A stretch of DNA of 64,000 nt from Natrinema hispanicum (GCF_004217335.1 NZ_SHMP01000002.1:1-64000); one strand, 5' to 3'; shown: positions 8,425-17,729, counted from the stretch's first letter. Notes: generated by a model from the letters alone, not told the origin. Program-made: numbers and translations.

Positions 8425-9815
8425 ACGAGCGAGAGCAGGTTTCAGAAGGTGCGACGGGCAAAGCAGCGGTGTGGGAATCATGGCTCGAGGACACGCTCTT
8501 GCCGGACCTCCGCTCTAATGAGACACCGGACCCAGTCCCGTTTTTCGAGTCTACTGACAACGGACTCGAGACGAGCGATGCACTGGGGAGCTACAAATGG
8601 GGGATGAACGACGGTGACTACCTCTATTTGATCTACCTCTTGGATGGGCCGGCTGCAGACGCTCAGAGCGTGATCCCTGTGTACGTGGGTGAATCGAACG
8701 ACATCAGCTCACGGATCGGACAACACTCCCGGAAGATCCGCAATTCGCTTCCAATTACGGAGTGGGAAGACGACGGCGAGTGGGGAAGCTTCTCGAAATA
8801 CGATCAGATCGCAGCAGTTGCCGAACGCGCAGATAGCCCGTTGTACGTCTGGATCGTTGACGTCGACAAACTCGAATCCGGACCCTATAGTTTCGAGACG
8901 TATCGTCAGGAACTCGAGGCAAAGCTCGTTGGATTGGTTCACGCACAACCCGAGTACGAGCGGATCTTCGCCAATCGCGAGTTCGTTCCAAATCGGATTC
9001 TACACGAAATCGGCAAGGCTGGGACGGAGTGGGTCGCAGACGAAATTACCGCACAGGACAGACAGTGGCCGAGTAGCAGCGAAAATACGCCAGCCACCCC
9101 CATGACGAAGGCCGAGTGTTGGGAAGCGTGGGCTGAAGAGTACATACTGGCTGATATCCAAAGCGAAGGACAGTCAGATCCGATCCCGCTCTTTGATGTG
9201 ACTGACGACTTGCAGGTTCGAACACGCGACGACGGAACGCTCGAGCGTTCTGCCGAGATCGATTCCTGGATTCGCCGTGAAGGCCGGAAGTGTGTCGACA
9301 GTGATGGCATCCGTGCGGACGGCGACGATGGCCTGCTGTACATCATGTACCAGCTCGAGGAACCTGCAGAGACTGCGACACCTACTGATATCGTGCCTCG
9401 GTATATCGGCAAGGCAGAGGCATACGGGAAGAAGCGAGAGCTCAGTGCGAATTTCACAGAGATCGCCCACAAGCGGGATGGGACGCGAAGCTTTGCGCGG
9501 TGGGGCGGTGGAAACTACTGGCATATCGGCGAACTTTCACAGGCACTCGCTGGCGACGACGAACGCAAACAGCACTGGGTTGAGGCACTCTTTGAGCCCG
9601 ACTCACGGACGTTATCTCAGCAGACGTATCTCTGGGTCCATGCCTGGAATGGGACAGCGGACAGCAGCCCATATGGAGCACCCGCAACCCTTGCAGAGGT
9701 CGAACCACTGCTAATCGGGACGGCGTACGATGCATACCCAGCGTCTCTCCTGAACAAGAGCGGAACGCCAGATGACGCGCCGATCAAAGTGGAGAAGCCA
9801 GCGTCCGCTGATTAG
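8421..9815 (+). CDS. Tandem GIY-YIG-like protein, 464 aa
   Basis: The protein consists of two related halves. Each starts with a tryptophan-rich helix (WESWLEDTLLPDL; CWEAWAEEYILADI) and then a GIY-YIG-like core. In the first half this is YLYLIYLLDG followed by VYVGESNDISSRIGQH, in the second LLYIMYQLEE followed by RYIGKAEAYGKKREL. Candidate catalytic Arg and late Glu residues can be seen in both halves, though the second is more diverged. GIY-YIG domains cut DNA. The start at ATG 8421 overlaps the DUF6884 gene stop, implying translational coupling. Full domain duplication with DUF6884 coupling is not a combination I know. Confidence 0.65.
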   Translation: MNEREQVSEGATGKAAVWESWLEDTLLPDLRSNETPDPVPFFESTDNGLETSDALGSYKWGMNDGDYLYLIYLLDGPAADAQSVIPVYVGESNDISSRIGQHSRKIRNSLPITEWEDDGEWGSFSKYDQIAAVAERADSPLYVWIVDVDKLESGPYSFETYRQELEAKLVGLVHAQPEYERIFANREFVPNRILHEIGKAGTEWVADEITAQDRQWPSSSENTPATPMTKAECWEAWAEEYILADIQSEGQSDPIPLFDVTDDLQVRTRDDGTLERSAEIDSWIRREGRKCVDSDGIRADGDDGLLYIMYQLEEPAETATPTDIVPRYIGKAEAYGKKRELSANFTEIAHKRDGTRSFARWGGGNYWHIGELSQALAGDDERKQHWVEALFEPDSRTLSQQTYLWVHAWNGTADSSPYGAPATLAEVEPLLIGTAYDAYPASLLNKSGTPDDAPIKVEKPASAD

Positions 9816-9851
9816 CGGCTCTTCAGCTGCTCGAGTCTGGCGTCTTTTTGA

Positions 9852-9873
9852 GACCCCCTGAGGGGTGGAGGTC
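9852..9873. promoter_or_regulatory. GC-rich hairpin before the ArdC-like gene
   Basis: Nested arms GACC/GGTC and CCCC/GGGG form a short stem. A very similar element (CCCCGGAAGGGGTGCGGGG) lies at 34052-34072 before another small-gene group. It could terminate the GIY-YIG transcript or sit in the leader of the ArdC-like gene, whose ATG is 50 bases downstream. Confidence 0.4.
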
Positions 9874-9922
9874 TTCTCGAGTTCAGTTCGATTCGATTCG
9901 ACTCGAGAAGCAGTGATCGAAC

Positions 9923-10858
9923 ATGGCTACGAGCAGCAGCTCCCGGGAAACGTTCGACGATTCGGACACCCGGCACGACAAGATGCACAGTACGATCGAG
10001 GCGTGGGTCCAAGACCTCGTCGACGAAGTCGATGACGCCGTCTCGAGCGAACAGTTCACAGAGTGGTTGGACGTCCAGAGTCGTTTCCACGACTACTCGC
10101 ACCGAAACACGCTGTTGATCAAACTCCAGTGTCCACACGCGACACGCGTTGCCGGCTATCGAACATGGCAAAACGAGTTTGACCGGCATGTGAAGGAAGG
10201 AGAGACAGCGATCTGGATCTGGGCACCCATCATCGCAAAGCAGTGTCCCGACTGCGGAAACTCGCCGTCGTACCACGAGCGCAGTGACTGTGAATACGAT
10301 GAAACCCCTCCGGATAGCTGGGAAAAGGGACTTGTGGGCTTTCGGCCAGCACCCGTCTTCGATATCTCACAGACTGACGGCGAGCCACTGCCCGACCTCG
10401 AGACGGAAGCCAAGGGACAGGCTAACGAGTTAGTCCCTGCACTCCTCGAGGCAGCAAACTCACTCGAGGTAGACGTGGAGGTCGTGCCACCCCAGGACTG
10501 GTCGCATGGGAGTGCCAAGGGCGTCTGCGAGTACCGGCCTCAAGAGCAGCCACGCGTCGTCGTCCGTGATCGCGAGAACGACGCTGATCTCGCCGTCACG
10601 CTCGTTCACGAGTACGCGCACGCGCTGTTACACAGCGGCGTCGACGACGAGGCTGAGCGATCGAAGCGTGAGCTCGAGGCCGAAGCGGTCGGTTACATCG
10701 TTGGACGGCACTTCGAGTTGGATACCAGTGGGTCAGCGTTCTACCTCGCCGCGTGGCACGGTGACGAGCCAGAGACGATCCTCGACCGGCTTGAGCGCAT
10801 TAGTTCGACCGCCCAGGAGATCATCGACGTCACCAGCGAGGTGGTCGACGATGAGTGA
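9923..10858 (+). CDS. ArdC-like antirestriction protein with zincin domain
   Basis: Residues 20-95 (DLVDEVDDAVSS...FHDYSHRNTLLIKLQ, then GYRTWQNEFDRHVKEGE) match the ArdC N-terminal single-stranded-DNA-binding domain. A CPDCG...C cluster near residue 110 may bind zinc. The C-terminal half holds LVHEYAHALLH at about residues 226-236, an HExxH metallopeptidase motif of the ImmA/IrrE type. ArdC proteins protect incoming plasmid DNA from restriction in the recipient cell. That fits the conjugation operon and restriction-modification locus elsewhere in the window. The stop overlaps the next gene. Confidence 0.8.
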   Translation: MATSSSSRETFDDSDTRHDKMHSTIEAWVQDLVDEVDDAVSSEQFTEWLDVQSRFHDYSHRNTLLIKLQCPHATRVAGYRTWQNEFDRHVKEGETAIWIWAPIIAKQCPDCGNSPSYHERSDCEYDETPPDSWEKGLVGFRPAPVFDISQTDGEPLPDLETEAKGQANELVPALLEAANSLEVDVEVVPPQDWSHGSAKGVCEYRPQEQPRVVVRDRENDADLAVTLVHEYAHALLHSGVDDEAERSKRELEAEAVGYIVGRHFELDTSGSAFYLAAWHGDEPETILDRLERISSTAQEIIDVTSEVVDDE

Positions 10859-11003
10859 TCGACCGCTTCTGCTCGAGATCATCACTGCACTCGAGGAACA
10901 GGGCTTCGATCGAGACGAGTACCAACTACAGTGGATGATCGACGCCGAAGCCCTCAAGCGGCTTGTAGACTCGATGGGCCCACAGACTGATCTCGAGGTT
11001 TGA
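10851..11003 (+). CDS. HalOD1-like small protein, 50 aa
   Basis: ATG at 10851 lies inside the end of the ArdC-like gene (8-base overlap). The 50 residues (LLLEIITALEEQGFDRDEYQ, then a DAEALKRLVDS stretch) resemble the short haloarchaeal output domain HalOD1, which is found alone or at the end of response regulators. No catalytic residues are expected. Coupling to the ArdC-like gene suggests coexpression. The following gap to 11289 holds no gene I can support. Confidence 0.55.
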   Translation: MSDRPLLLEIITALEEQGFDRDEYQLQWMIDAEALKRLVDSMGPQTDLEV

Positions 11004-11289
11004 TTCTCGGTTAGTGAGTTCCGTGTGGTGGTGACATCATCCGATGTTGCCGTAATCAAGACTTCGTAGAACAGGACGCCAAAACAAGGCTGTCATAGAC
11101 TATTTTACTGTTGAGCTGATAATCGCAATGAATGATAAGTACAGGGCAAGCAGTTATCGAAGTGGCTATCCATCTATCCGAACTATGCCAAAAGCCGCCT
11201 GCTGAATAGAGAGGATGTGGTCAGCAGCACATCTTGGCTGAAGTGAGATCCTAAATACTTATCACCTACTCACAATAACAGGCGATATT

Positions 11290-12120
11290 ATGGCTGAAGG
11301 GAAATGCGACTTTTTCCATAGGGTTTGGCAGAATTGGATAACCGAAGGTGGTGCTGGCCCTTGTGACGGGTGTCCAGCACACTGGTCTATCAGAGAAGAT
11401 TTTCCCGGCGATCCAGAAACGCGGACAAACTCATTCGGTCATCGACCATTTTTCGGTGATGGTGCGTTGACAGACGTTGATGTAGCGATTTTAGGCCATG
11501 AGCCGGGGAAGGCGTCAATTCCGGAGTACACCGAGGAGAAAACAAACCACACACAGAACACTTTCGACGAGGTCCGAAGGGACGACGTGACCAAAATTCC
11601 CAACATTGCGGGAACGATCCGTTTGGCAAAGCCGTTGTTTGAACTGCTTGATAAGGAATTTAATGTATACTGGACTCAAGTCAAAAAATGTAATGAGATC
11701 CATTACGGAGAAATAGGGATAGAGCCGGATGGACGAAATCGTACAGCCGAGAAGCAATGCGCGGGTGTAGGTGGGTATTCCGGGCATCTCTGTGAGGAGT
11801 TACATACGGTTGATCCGAAATATGTAATTTCCCTTGGCAAACGACCTTACGAGCTATTCTGTGAAGTCTTTGATGTTGAAAGCCTTGGGGAGAATTTCAG
11901 TAGGGGGATTGGATCAGGAAATCACAAGTCGGGACTTCGAACACTATCTGTAAGCGGTGAATCTTTCATCTACATACCGACTGCTCATCCAACACGAGGG
12001 GTTCACAAACAAACCACCGAACAGCTGTCGATTACCGAAAAGAGTAATCAAAGTAAAACCGAACGGTACTATGAAGCCTTAGCGGAGGATCTAATCAAAT
12101 TCAACCAAATTAATACATAA
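11290..12120 (+). CDS. Uracil-DNA glycosylase superfamily protein
   Basis: The ordered motifs are a CDFFHRVW...CDGCP cysteine-bearing N-terminus, DVAILGHEPGK (motif 1 position), YWTQVKKCNEI, a central C..GYSGHLCEEL, PKYVISLGKRPYEL, and IPTAHPTRG (motif 2 position, with the leucine loop altered). This matches the UDG superfamily, where such cysteines bind an iron-sulfur cluster. Activity on uracil is not certain, because the catalytic motif reads GHEPGK rather than GExPG. Lower GC than its neighbours suggests recent acquisition. It may belong to a defence or repair function. Confidence 0.65.
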   Translation: MAEGKCDFFHRVWQNWITEGGAGPCDGCPAHWSIREDFPGDPETRTNSFGHRPFFGDGALTDVDVAILGHEPGKASIPEYTEEKTNHTQNTFDEVRRDDVTKIPNIAGTIRLAKPLFELLDKEFNVYWTQVKKCNEIHYGEIGIEPDGRNRTAEKQCAGVGGYSGHLCEELHTVDPKYVISLGKRPYELFCEVFDVESLGENFSRGIGSGNHKSGLRTLSVSGESFIYIPTAHPTRGVHKQTTEQLSITEKSNQSKTERYYEALAEDLIKFNQINT

Positions 12121-12366
12121 TCCACTTTTAGTTTCTTAGCCGTAAGATGCGCGCTCTGTATTCATCACGACTCTTCGAACAGATACGCTGGTTGGTAGGT
12201 ATCTCAGCGGTCAATAAGCAGATCCATTTGTCGGCCGATTCATCGAGAAGTGGAGGCAATTAACTTCATGAGAAGTGGTCTGTGACACACTCTATCAAAA
12301 CCACTAGCCGTGTGATGGCTTCACTGAACGAGAAGATTTAGGATTCAGTGATTCGTTCTGATCGAC

Positions 12367-14619
12367 ATGTCTCTCCTCTTCGAGAGTGCGATCGGCAAGT
12401 TCGACCTCTCGAGTGCTGCCCTCCATTCACCGGCAGACGAGACGTTTGAACCGGTGCGAGATGACCCCATTCCAATCGATGGGATCGTTGAATATGCGAG
12501 CTACCACGACCAACTCGCACATCCCGAGAAAGACGACTGGATCGTAATTCCACTCCATGCGCGCAATAGCGCAGCACTCTCGGGCGAATATCTCGCCTTC
12601 ACAGAACACGCACTCCATGGCGACATTTTCATCTACGATGATGGCGACGACTATGCTTCGGTCGATCAAGACACGTTTGCCGTCTCATCGCTAGCCAACC
12701 GGGTACGCTTCTGGCACTCCGATTACGCGCCTGACGATCCGCCGTCGTACTTCGACTCACCCATTGCAGAGCGGGAACCACCGCGAAATCCGCTTTCCGA
12801 CAACACGGACTCCTTCTTTGACGAACTCGAGTCATTTGTCCAAGCGGAGATGGATGCCCAACGTGATGAAAACCGAGCGAAAGCAGCCGCTTCAACGCCC
12901 GAAGCACTCCGTGCCGAGGGGTTCGGTGCGATTCCATCGCTTGCATCCCTTGGTCAACCAGAAGATGGTGTCTACCGATTCAGAATCGATGACGGGCAAG
13001 TAGATCGGCAGCATGACACGTATCGAGTCGTCCAGAGCGAATTCCGGATCTTCGAAGGAAACGAAGTGCTCCTCCACCCACCAAGTAAAGAACACTCACC
13101 AGACGCGTTCCCGATTCCAGCGACAGTCGATGCGATCGAGGGACTAACCGTCAGTCTCGCTATCGACTGGTATACGATCGAGAACCGGTCGGCTGTCGGT
13201 GCGTTCCTCCGCCAGAAGCGACGGGATTTTGCACTCACTCAGCTGTTAAATCCCGTTCCGTACGAGCGCGAACTTGCTGCGATTACGCGCGTTCGCGAGC
13301 GTGATGATCAACGCGCGCTCTTGACAGGCGACACAGCAGTCACCTTCGGGGACACGGCTGGTGTCAAGAGTAGTCAGCAAGACGTCGAACTGAATCAAGA
13401 ACAGGAGCTTGCAGTGTCCTGTGCCCTCCTTGCTGATCACCTCTTCTGCATTCATGGACCACCAGGCACAGGCAAGACGCGAACGCTCGTCGAAGTCGTC
13501 AGACGGTCAGTCGAGGCTGGGGACGACGTCCTCGTCTGTGCCGATTCGAACCAAGCAGTCGACAATCTCGTTGCTGGCTCGAGTACAGCGACTGAGACCG
13601 ACGACCGATCACTGCACGCCCATGCACAACACGGTGCCGGCGAGTTCGTACTCCGACGCGTGAACGCCAGCAGATCATCAAATGAAGTCGTTAGCACCCA
13701 GTATGCTACCTGCGACGGACTAGCCGATGTTGTCGCAGCGACGAACAGCAGCGCAGCGACCCTCGAGCGAGAGTTCGATGTGCTCGTCCTCGACGAGGCG
13801 ACACAGGCGACATGCACCGCCTCGTGTATTCCGCTTGCGCGAGCGGACAAAGTGATCCTCGCAGGCGATCACAAGCAATTGCCGCCATTCAGTGCAACCG
13901 AAGAACCGCCGGAGTCTGCAGCCGGTCTCTCCCTGTTCGAACACCTCTACGCTGACGGCGGTATTTACGAGGAAGTCGGTATCCAGCTCCGAACGCAGTA
14001 CCGGATGCATCGCGATATCGCCTGGTTTCCGAACAGCCGCTTCTACGACCGGGCCCTGCGGCAAGGGCGTAACGTTACCGCACTCGAGGACCGGCCTGCA
14101 TTCGTCGGATATGATATCGGTGGAAGCGAGGAGACGATCGATCACTCCAAGCGCAACGACGCAGAGGTGCGACTCGTTGCCCATATCGTCGGCGAACTGC
14201 TCGCCGATGCAGATCTCAGCCCATCCGAAATCGGCGTCATTACGCCATACACGGCTCAGGCTAACGCGATTCGAAAGAAGCTAGCGAGACATCTTGATTC
14301 TGGAAGAGACATCACGGTCGACACGATCGATTCCTTCCAAGGGAGCGAAAAAGTCGCAATCGTAATTTCGTTGGTTCGGAGTAACACAACGGGCGAGACA
14401 GGCTTCCTCGGCCGTCCACTTGATGGTCCCCGACGGTTGAACGTCGCGATGACTCGTGCCCAACAGTTCTGTGCGATCGTCGGCGACTGGTACACGTTAC
14501 GCTCATCCCCAGACGGCACTGACGAAGACACTGGCCTGTACGGCGATCTCTACTCGTTCCTCGAGAGCACCGGGAGACTACGTCAAGTCGAACCAGAGTT
14601 CATTCCTGTTCCCAAGTGA
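12367..14619 (+). CDS. UPF1/DNA2-like superfamily 1 helicase
   Basis: This 750-residue protein has a long N-terminal region (about 340 residues, including a beta domain near 200-300). A complete SF1B helicase core follows: Walker A GPPGTGKT at 364-371, Walker B LVLDEAT near 473-479, motif III ILAGDHKQLPP, motif V-like TIDSFQGSEK and motif VI LNVAMTRAQ. Such enzymes unwind RNA or DNA 5' to 3'. Its stop lies 42 bases before the GHKL ATPase gene, so the two are probably one operon. Confidence 0.85.
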   Translation: MSLLFESAIGKFDLSSAALHSPADETFEPVRDDPIPIDGIVEYASYHDQLAHPEKDDWIVIPLHARNSAALSGEYLAFTEHALHGDIFIYDDGDDYASVDQDTFAVSSLANRVRFWHSDYAPDDPPSYFDSPIAEREPPRNPLSDNTDSFFDELESFVQAEMDAQRDENRAKAAASTPEALRAEGFGAIPSLASLGQPEDGVYRFRIDDGQVDRQHDTYRVVQSEFRIFEGNEVLLHPPSKEHSPDAFPIPATVDAIEGLTVSLAIDWYTIENRSAVGAFLRQKRRDFALTQLLNPVPYERELAAITRVRERDDQRALLTGDTAVTFGDTAGVKSSQQDVELNQEQELAVSCALLADHLFCIHGPPGTGKTRTLVEVVRRSVEAGDDVLVCADSNQAVDNLVAGSSTATETDDRSLHAHAQHGAGEFVLRRVNASRSSNEVVSTQYATCDGLADVVAATNSSAATLEREFDVLVLDEATQATCTASCIPLARADKVILAGDHKQLPPFSATEEPPESAAGLSLFEHLYADGGIYEEVGIQLRTQYRMHRDIAWFPNSRFYDRALRQGRNVTALEDRPAFVGYDIGGSEETIDHSKRNDAEVRLVAHIVGELLADADLSPSEIGVITPYTAQANAIRKKLARHLDSGRDITVDTIDSFQGSEKVAIVISLVRSNTTGETGFLGRPLDGPRRLNVAMTRAQQFCAIVGDWYTLRSSPDGTDEDTGLYGDLYSFLESTGRLRQVEPEFIPVPK

Positions 14620-14660
14620 CCGCATGGTTCGGTTTCTGTGGTGCCACATTGGTGGACACC

Positions 14661-16358
14661 ATGACAGATCATCCGACGCTCTCGGAGTTCACCACGAATG
14701 AGACAACTGACTCGAGACCGGCGAGTCAGCCATCGACTGAGGAGACCGTGACGATGACGGCTGACGAGCGGGTCGCAACGTACCTCATCGAAGACCAGAT
14801 GGCGGATCTCACAGACGCGATCCGTGAAGCGGTCCAAAACGGCATCGACAGTCCTGGGTCATCCCGTGTGCTGGTCAGTATCTCGCCTGAGCGGTCGCTC
14901 ATCCTCGATGACGGCGCTGGTGTCGATCTCGAGTCGACCGAGGGACGACGCAACCTGTCGGTGCTTGGTGCGGGAAGCAAGCAACGGTCGGACGACGAGA
15001 CAATCGGCGAGTGGGGCATCGGCAAGGGTGCGATCATCGCGAAGGGTGCCGTTCGTATCTGGAGTCACGACACCGCATTGTGTTTCGACTACCGAGATCG
15101 ACGCGACTCGGGGCCGTGGGCAGACGTCAGCGGGCGCGATGGCCAGCTCGTGGACACTGAGCATCATCTCGAGGGGATGCTCGTCGAGATCGATCACTAC
15201 GAAGACGAAGTGCCGGACCCGGACAGCTACCGGTGGCGGCGCTACGTTCGCGATCTTCGCAAGCGCTTCGCGTACGTTCAGTCTCGAACGGGCGTCACAG
15301 TCGTGATCAACGGCGAGCCAGTCGACAACGGCAATCCACTCGAGGCAGTGGCCGACTCACCGCATCCGTCGCTCACCCGTGAAACTGAGGATGCGATCCT
15401 CGCACTCGAGTACACGCCCCACGAGGGACTCGATATTTACAGCAATGGCCTGTACGTGACGACGAAACGCGAGTACGGATTGGGTGGGGTAGTCGTCTCG
15501 AAGGGGAACTTGGCGCTGAACTTTGCCCGCAACGATATCCAGTCGGGCTGTGACCGCTGGCAGCGGATCGACAGCGCACTTGAGCAGGCACGTGATGACC
15601 TGTATGCCGAGGTCTCGGACGACCGGTTGACTGCTGAGAGTCGGGAAGTGATGATCGAGGCAATGGCATCCGAGTCGTCGGACGAGCAGTGGGCCGATCG
15701 CAACCTGTTCCAGCTGGCAACCGAGTCCCGCATCAGCCTCGAGGAGATCCAGGCGGCCCCGAAAATCGGGTGGGTTGACAGTGCCCAGAAAGGTGCGGAC
15801 AAGCTCGTTGAGCGAGGCTATGTCGTCCTCGATACGAGTGATGCGGCGACCCAGCGGCTTCGTGATCTCGCCACTGACGAGGACACATCGATAGCGGTGC
15901 CGGAGACGTTCGATGTTGGCGAGCAAGCAGAGTCAGAGGGTGTATGGACGGGCTATCATCGCATCGAGGACGAATCGCAGTTGAACGCTGATCAGCGGCG
16001 CTATCTCCGCTTTGCTCGAGTGCTCTCAAGGGAGATTGGGATTGAGCGAGAGGTGTACTACGGCGAGGCGAGTGCCGATGCCTGGACTGACGGCAGGACG
16101 TACATCGTGATCACCGACTCGGCCGTGACGAGCCGCCAGCGTGCAATCTGGATGCACGACCTGTATCTCGTGGTGTTACACGAAGCAGCCCACGAAACCT
16201 CGAGTCGGGATCGGCCTTCTCATGGGCATCACTTCGAGAGTGCGTTTCGGTCGCTTGTTGAAGATCCAGATAATCGAAGTTCGTTCGCGAAGCTTGTCCA
16301 GCAGGTCGTCGACGAGGGATTCGAGTCCGTGTTCAAAGAATATGGGGAGAGGATCTAG
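14661..16358 (+). CDS. GHKL ATPase with C-terminal zincin-like motif
   Basis: The Bergerat fold is complete: N-box E56...N60..D63, DDGAG at 83-87 and the glycine lid GEWGIGKG at 116-123. The middle resembles HSP90/MutL-type second domains. At the C-terminus, LHEAAHETSSRD (near residue 508) followed by HGHHFESAF looks like an HExxH metallopeptidase site with a downstream third ligand. The combination suggests an ATP-gated protease or remodelling factor. I chose ATG 14661 over GTG 14616, which would add a Cys/Trp leader with no match to the fold. It directly follows the UPF1-like helicase. Confidence 0.7.
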   Translation: MTDHPTLSEFTTNETTDSRPASQPSTEETVTMTADERVATYLIEDQMADLTDAIREAVQNGIDSPGSSRVLVSISPERSLILDDGAGVDLESTEGRRNLSVLGAGSKQRSDDETIGEWGIGKGAIIAKGAVRIWSHDTALCFDYRDRRDSGPWADVSGRDGQLVDTEHHLEGMLVEIDHYEDEVPDPDSYRWRRYVRDLRKRFAYVQSRTGVTVVINGEPVDNGNPLEAVADSPHPSLTRETEDAILALEYTPHEGLDIYSNGLYVTTKREYGLGGVVVSKGNLALNFARNDIQSGCDRWQRIDSALEQARDDLYAEVSDDRLTAESREVMIEAMASESSDEQWADRNLFQLATESRISLEEIQAAPKIGWVDSAQKGADKLVERGYVVLDTSDAATQRLRDLATDEDTSIAVPETFDVGEQAESEGVWTGYHRIEDESQLNADQRRYLRFARVLSREIGIEREVYYGEASADAWTDGRTYIVITDSAVTSRQRAIWMHDLYLVVLHEAAHETSSRDRPSHGHHFESAFRSLVEDPDNRSSFAKLVQQVVDEGFESVFKEYGERI

Positions 16359-16736
16359 CAGAACGCAGCCATCGATTCTGGACAATTCCGGTAATGGAGT
16401 GGCGAGATGGAGGACTGATTTGAAGAGACTGCAGTGGCTCGAGATCAGTATAGTGCGCTGACCTATCAAGATGCAGGACGGCTCTTCGAAGAGTCGTTGC
16501 CACTGCTCTTCTGGGGATGTAACCCGAAGTTCGTCTTCGACTTCGTAGAAGTAGCCCCGTTCGAGGAGGCGCGTAAGTGCGTGCTCGACGTCCCGTTGCT
16601 CGAGTGCTAACACTGCATCGGCGACCAGCATATCGGTGGCGTCGTCGTAGTCGATCAATGGCACACTGTCCTCTCCATGGTCTGGCCGACATGCCTGCGT
16701 ACACAGCCGGTCGTAGCACTCGAGAACGGACAGCAA
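16176..16736 (-). CDS. Small winged-helix-like protein with uncertain C-terminus
   Basis: The first 75-80 residues (LSVLECYDRLCTQ, then VPLIDYDDATDMLVADAVLALEQRD and a HALTRLLERGYFYEVEDELRVT hairpin) look like a genuine haloarchaeal winged-helix domain. The remainder of the frame runs antisense through the end of the GHKL gene and has no such character. The real protein may therefore have been truncated or fused to random sequence when the region rearranged. Convergent overlap with the GHKL gene of about 180 bases supports that view. Confidence 0.45.
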   Translation of the reverse strand: MLSVLECYDRLCTQACRPDHGEDSVPLIDYDDATDMLVADAVLALEQRDVEHALTRLLERGYFYEVEDELRVTSPEEQWQRLFEEPSCILIGQRTILISSHCSLFKSVLHLATPLPELSRIDGCVLLDPLPIFFEHGLESLVDDLLDKLRERTSIIWIFNKRPKRTLEVMPMRRPIPTRGFVGCFV

Positions 16737-16779
16737 GACGGGAACTTCGACGTCTCTGATTTGAGGTAATGTTCTGAGT

Positions 16780-17178
16780 TTACTTTACATCGACTTCTTT
16801 CACGTCTTCTGCCCTCTCCTTCAATAGAATACGGTTTCCACACATAGGGCACCGAATTCCGCCATATTTGAAGAGCGTGACCTTCCGTTTACACTTAGAA
16901 CATTTGTAGGTTACATTTGGATTATTCGGGCATGGTCGATCCTGAGTAGAACCAGCTGTTGGGATCGGATGACCATGCACGTCTTCGTGACACGGATGAC
17001 AGAGTGTCTTAAGATTGTTCTTAGAATTGGACCCACCTTCTGAGAGTGGTTCGACATGGTGAACATGCAGTTCCTTCTCTGTCTCACCACAGCTCTTACA
17101 CTGATACCCGTCTCGCTCGAGCACCTCTTTCCTGATTGAGTTCCAATTTGAAGGATACTGACTATCAGTCCATCCCAT
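16780..17178 (-). CDS. HNH endonuclease fused to RpoP-like zinc ribbon
   Basis: Residues 1-70 form an HNH nuclease: CKSC at 27-30, [13 protein letters not shown] at 38-49 with the HH pair, N55, then [10 protein letters not shown] at 59-68. Residues 91-132 ([27 protein letters not shown], then a DVKEVDVK end) closely match the complete archaeal RNA polymerase subunit P (Rpb12-like), including its C-terminal tail. A fusion of the two is unusual. The ribbon could dock the nuclease to RNA polymerase or to DNA. Low GC suggests foreign origin. It stands alone between remnants. Confidence 0.8.
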   Translation of the reverse strand: MGWTDSQYPSNWNSIRKEVLERDGYQCKSCGETEKELHVHHVEPLSEGGSNSKNNLKTLCHPCHEDVHGHPIPTAGSTQDRPCPNNPNVTYKCSKCKRKVTLFKYGGIRCPMCGNRILLKERAEDVKEVDVK

Positions 17179-17234
17179 CTATAAGATCTGGGAGTGAATT
17201 TGTTATCAATATTCCGGCATACAGGTAGACGGTT

Positions 17235-17342
17235 TCAAAATATTGAGATAGCTTTCTCATCCCGTTGCGTCGGCTTCTTCCTCTCTACGTTGTCAAGGGC
17301 ATCTTGCAATTCCTCGACAAAGGTCTTGTCGAGATTATCCAC
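17235..17342 (-). pseudogene. IS630-type transposase N-terminal fragment
   Basis: A 35-codon piece on the minus strand (VDNLDKTFVEELQDALDN, then ERKKPTQRDEKAIS) resembles the first helix-turn-helix of haloarchaeal IS630-family transposases, where the stretch LDNVEGKKPTQRLL is typical. It ends in a stop and nothing else of the element is visible. It marks a past insertion between the HNH-RpoP gene and the TBP locus. Confidence 0.5.
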
Positions 17343-17489
17343 TCAGTTTGAGTACAAAGTTCTAACCGATACTATAATTTCGAAACCGTGCAACGAGCTA
17401 TGCAAGATAAGAACGATATCTATCAGGGGTGATAAGTAGCGCTAATTAAGCGAGTTTATAAGAACGCCCCGCCGCATAGTTGAGATAAG

Positions 17490-17729
17490 ATGGGTCAGTA
17501 CGAGATTGCGAAACTACTCTACAATTCAGACGAAGGAGTCTCCTTCAGGAGAATTCAAAGCAAGACTGGTGGTGTGGAATCCTCTGTCCGAACATCTATA
17601 CATAAGCTGATGCGGAAAGACCTCATAGTCGAAGAAGAGCCTGGGAAGATGTATAAGTGGAACCCCGATGCCACTAAAAAAGATTTAGAATCAATTCGTA
17701 CGTATACAATAGATGAGTTGCGGGATTGA
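17490..17729 (+). CDS. Winged-helix regulator, 79 aa
   Basis: The sequence reads as a compact winged helix: QYEIAKLLYNSDEGVSFRRI, then SSVRTSIHKLMRKDLIVEE and a wing GKMYKWNPD. A TATA-like element (TTTATAAG at 17455-17462) lies about 30 bases before the ATG, as in leaderless haloarchaeal transcripts. The TBP-like gene starts 9 bases after its stop. The two are therefore probably a bicistronic pair, a gene-specific regulator delivered with its own TBP variant. Confidence 0.65.
   Translation: MGQYEIAKLLYNSDEGVSFRRIQSKTGGVESSVRTSIHKLMRKDLIVEEEPGKMYKWNPDATKKDLESIRTYTIDELRD

Noticed and set aside
8709..9524. Several antisense frames across the GIY-YIG gene
   Set aside because: GC-rich haloarchaeal genes leave open frames on the opposite strand; none shows family motifs or a promoter.
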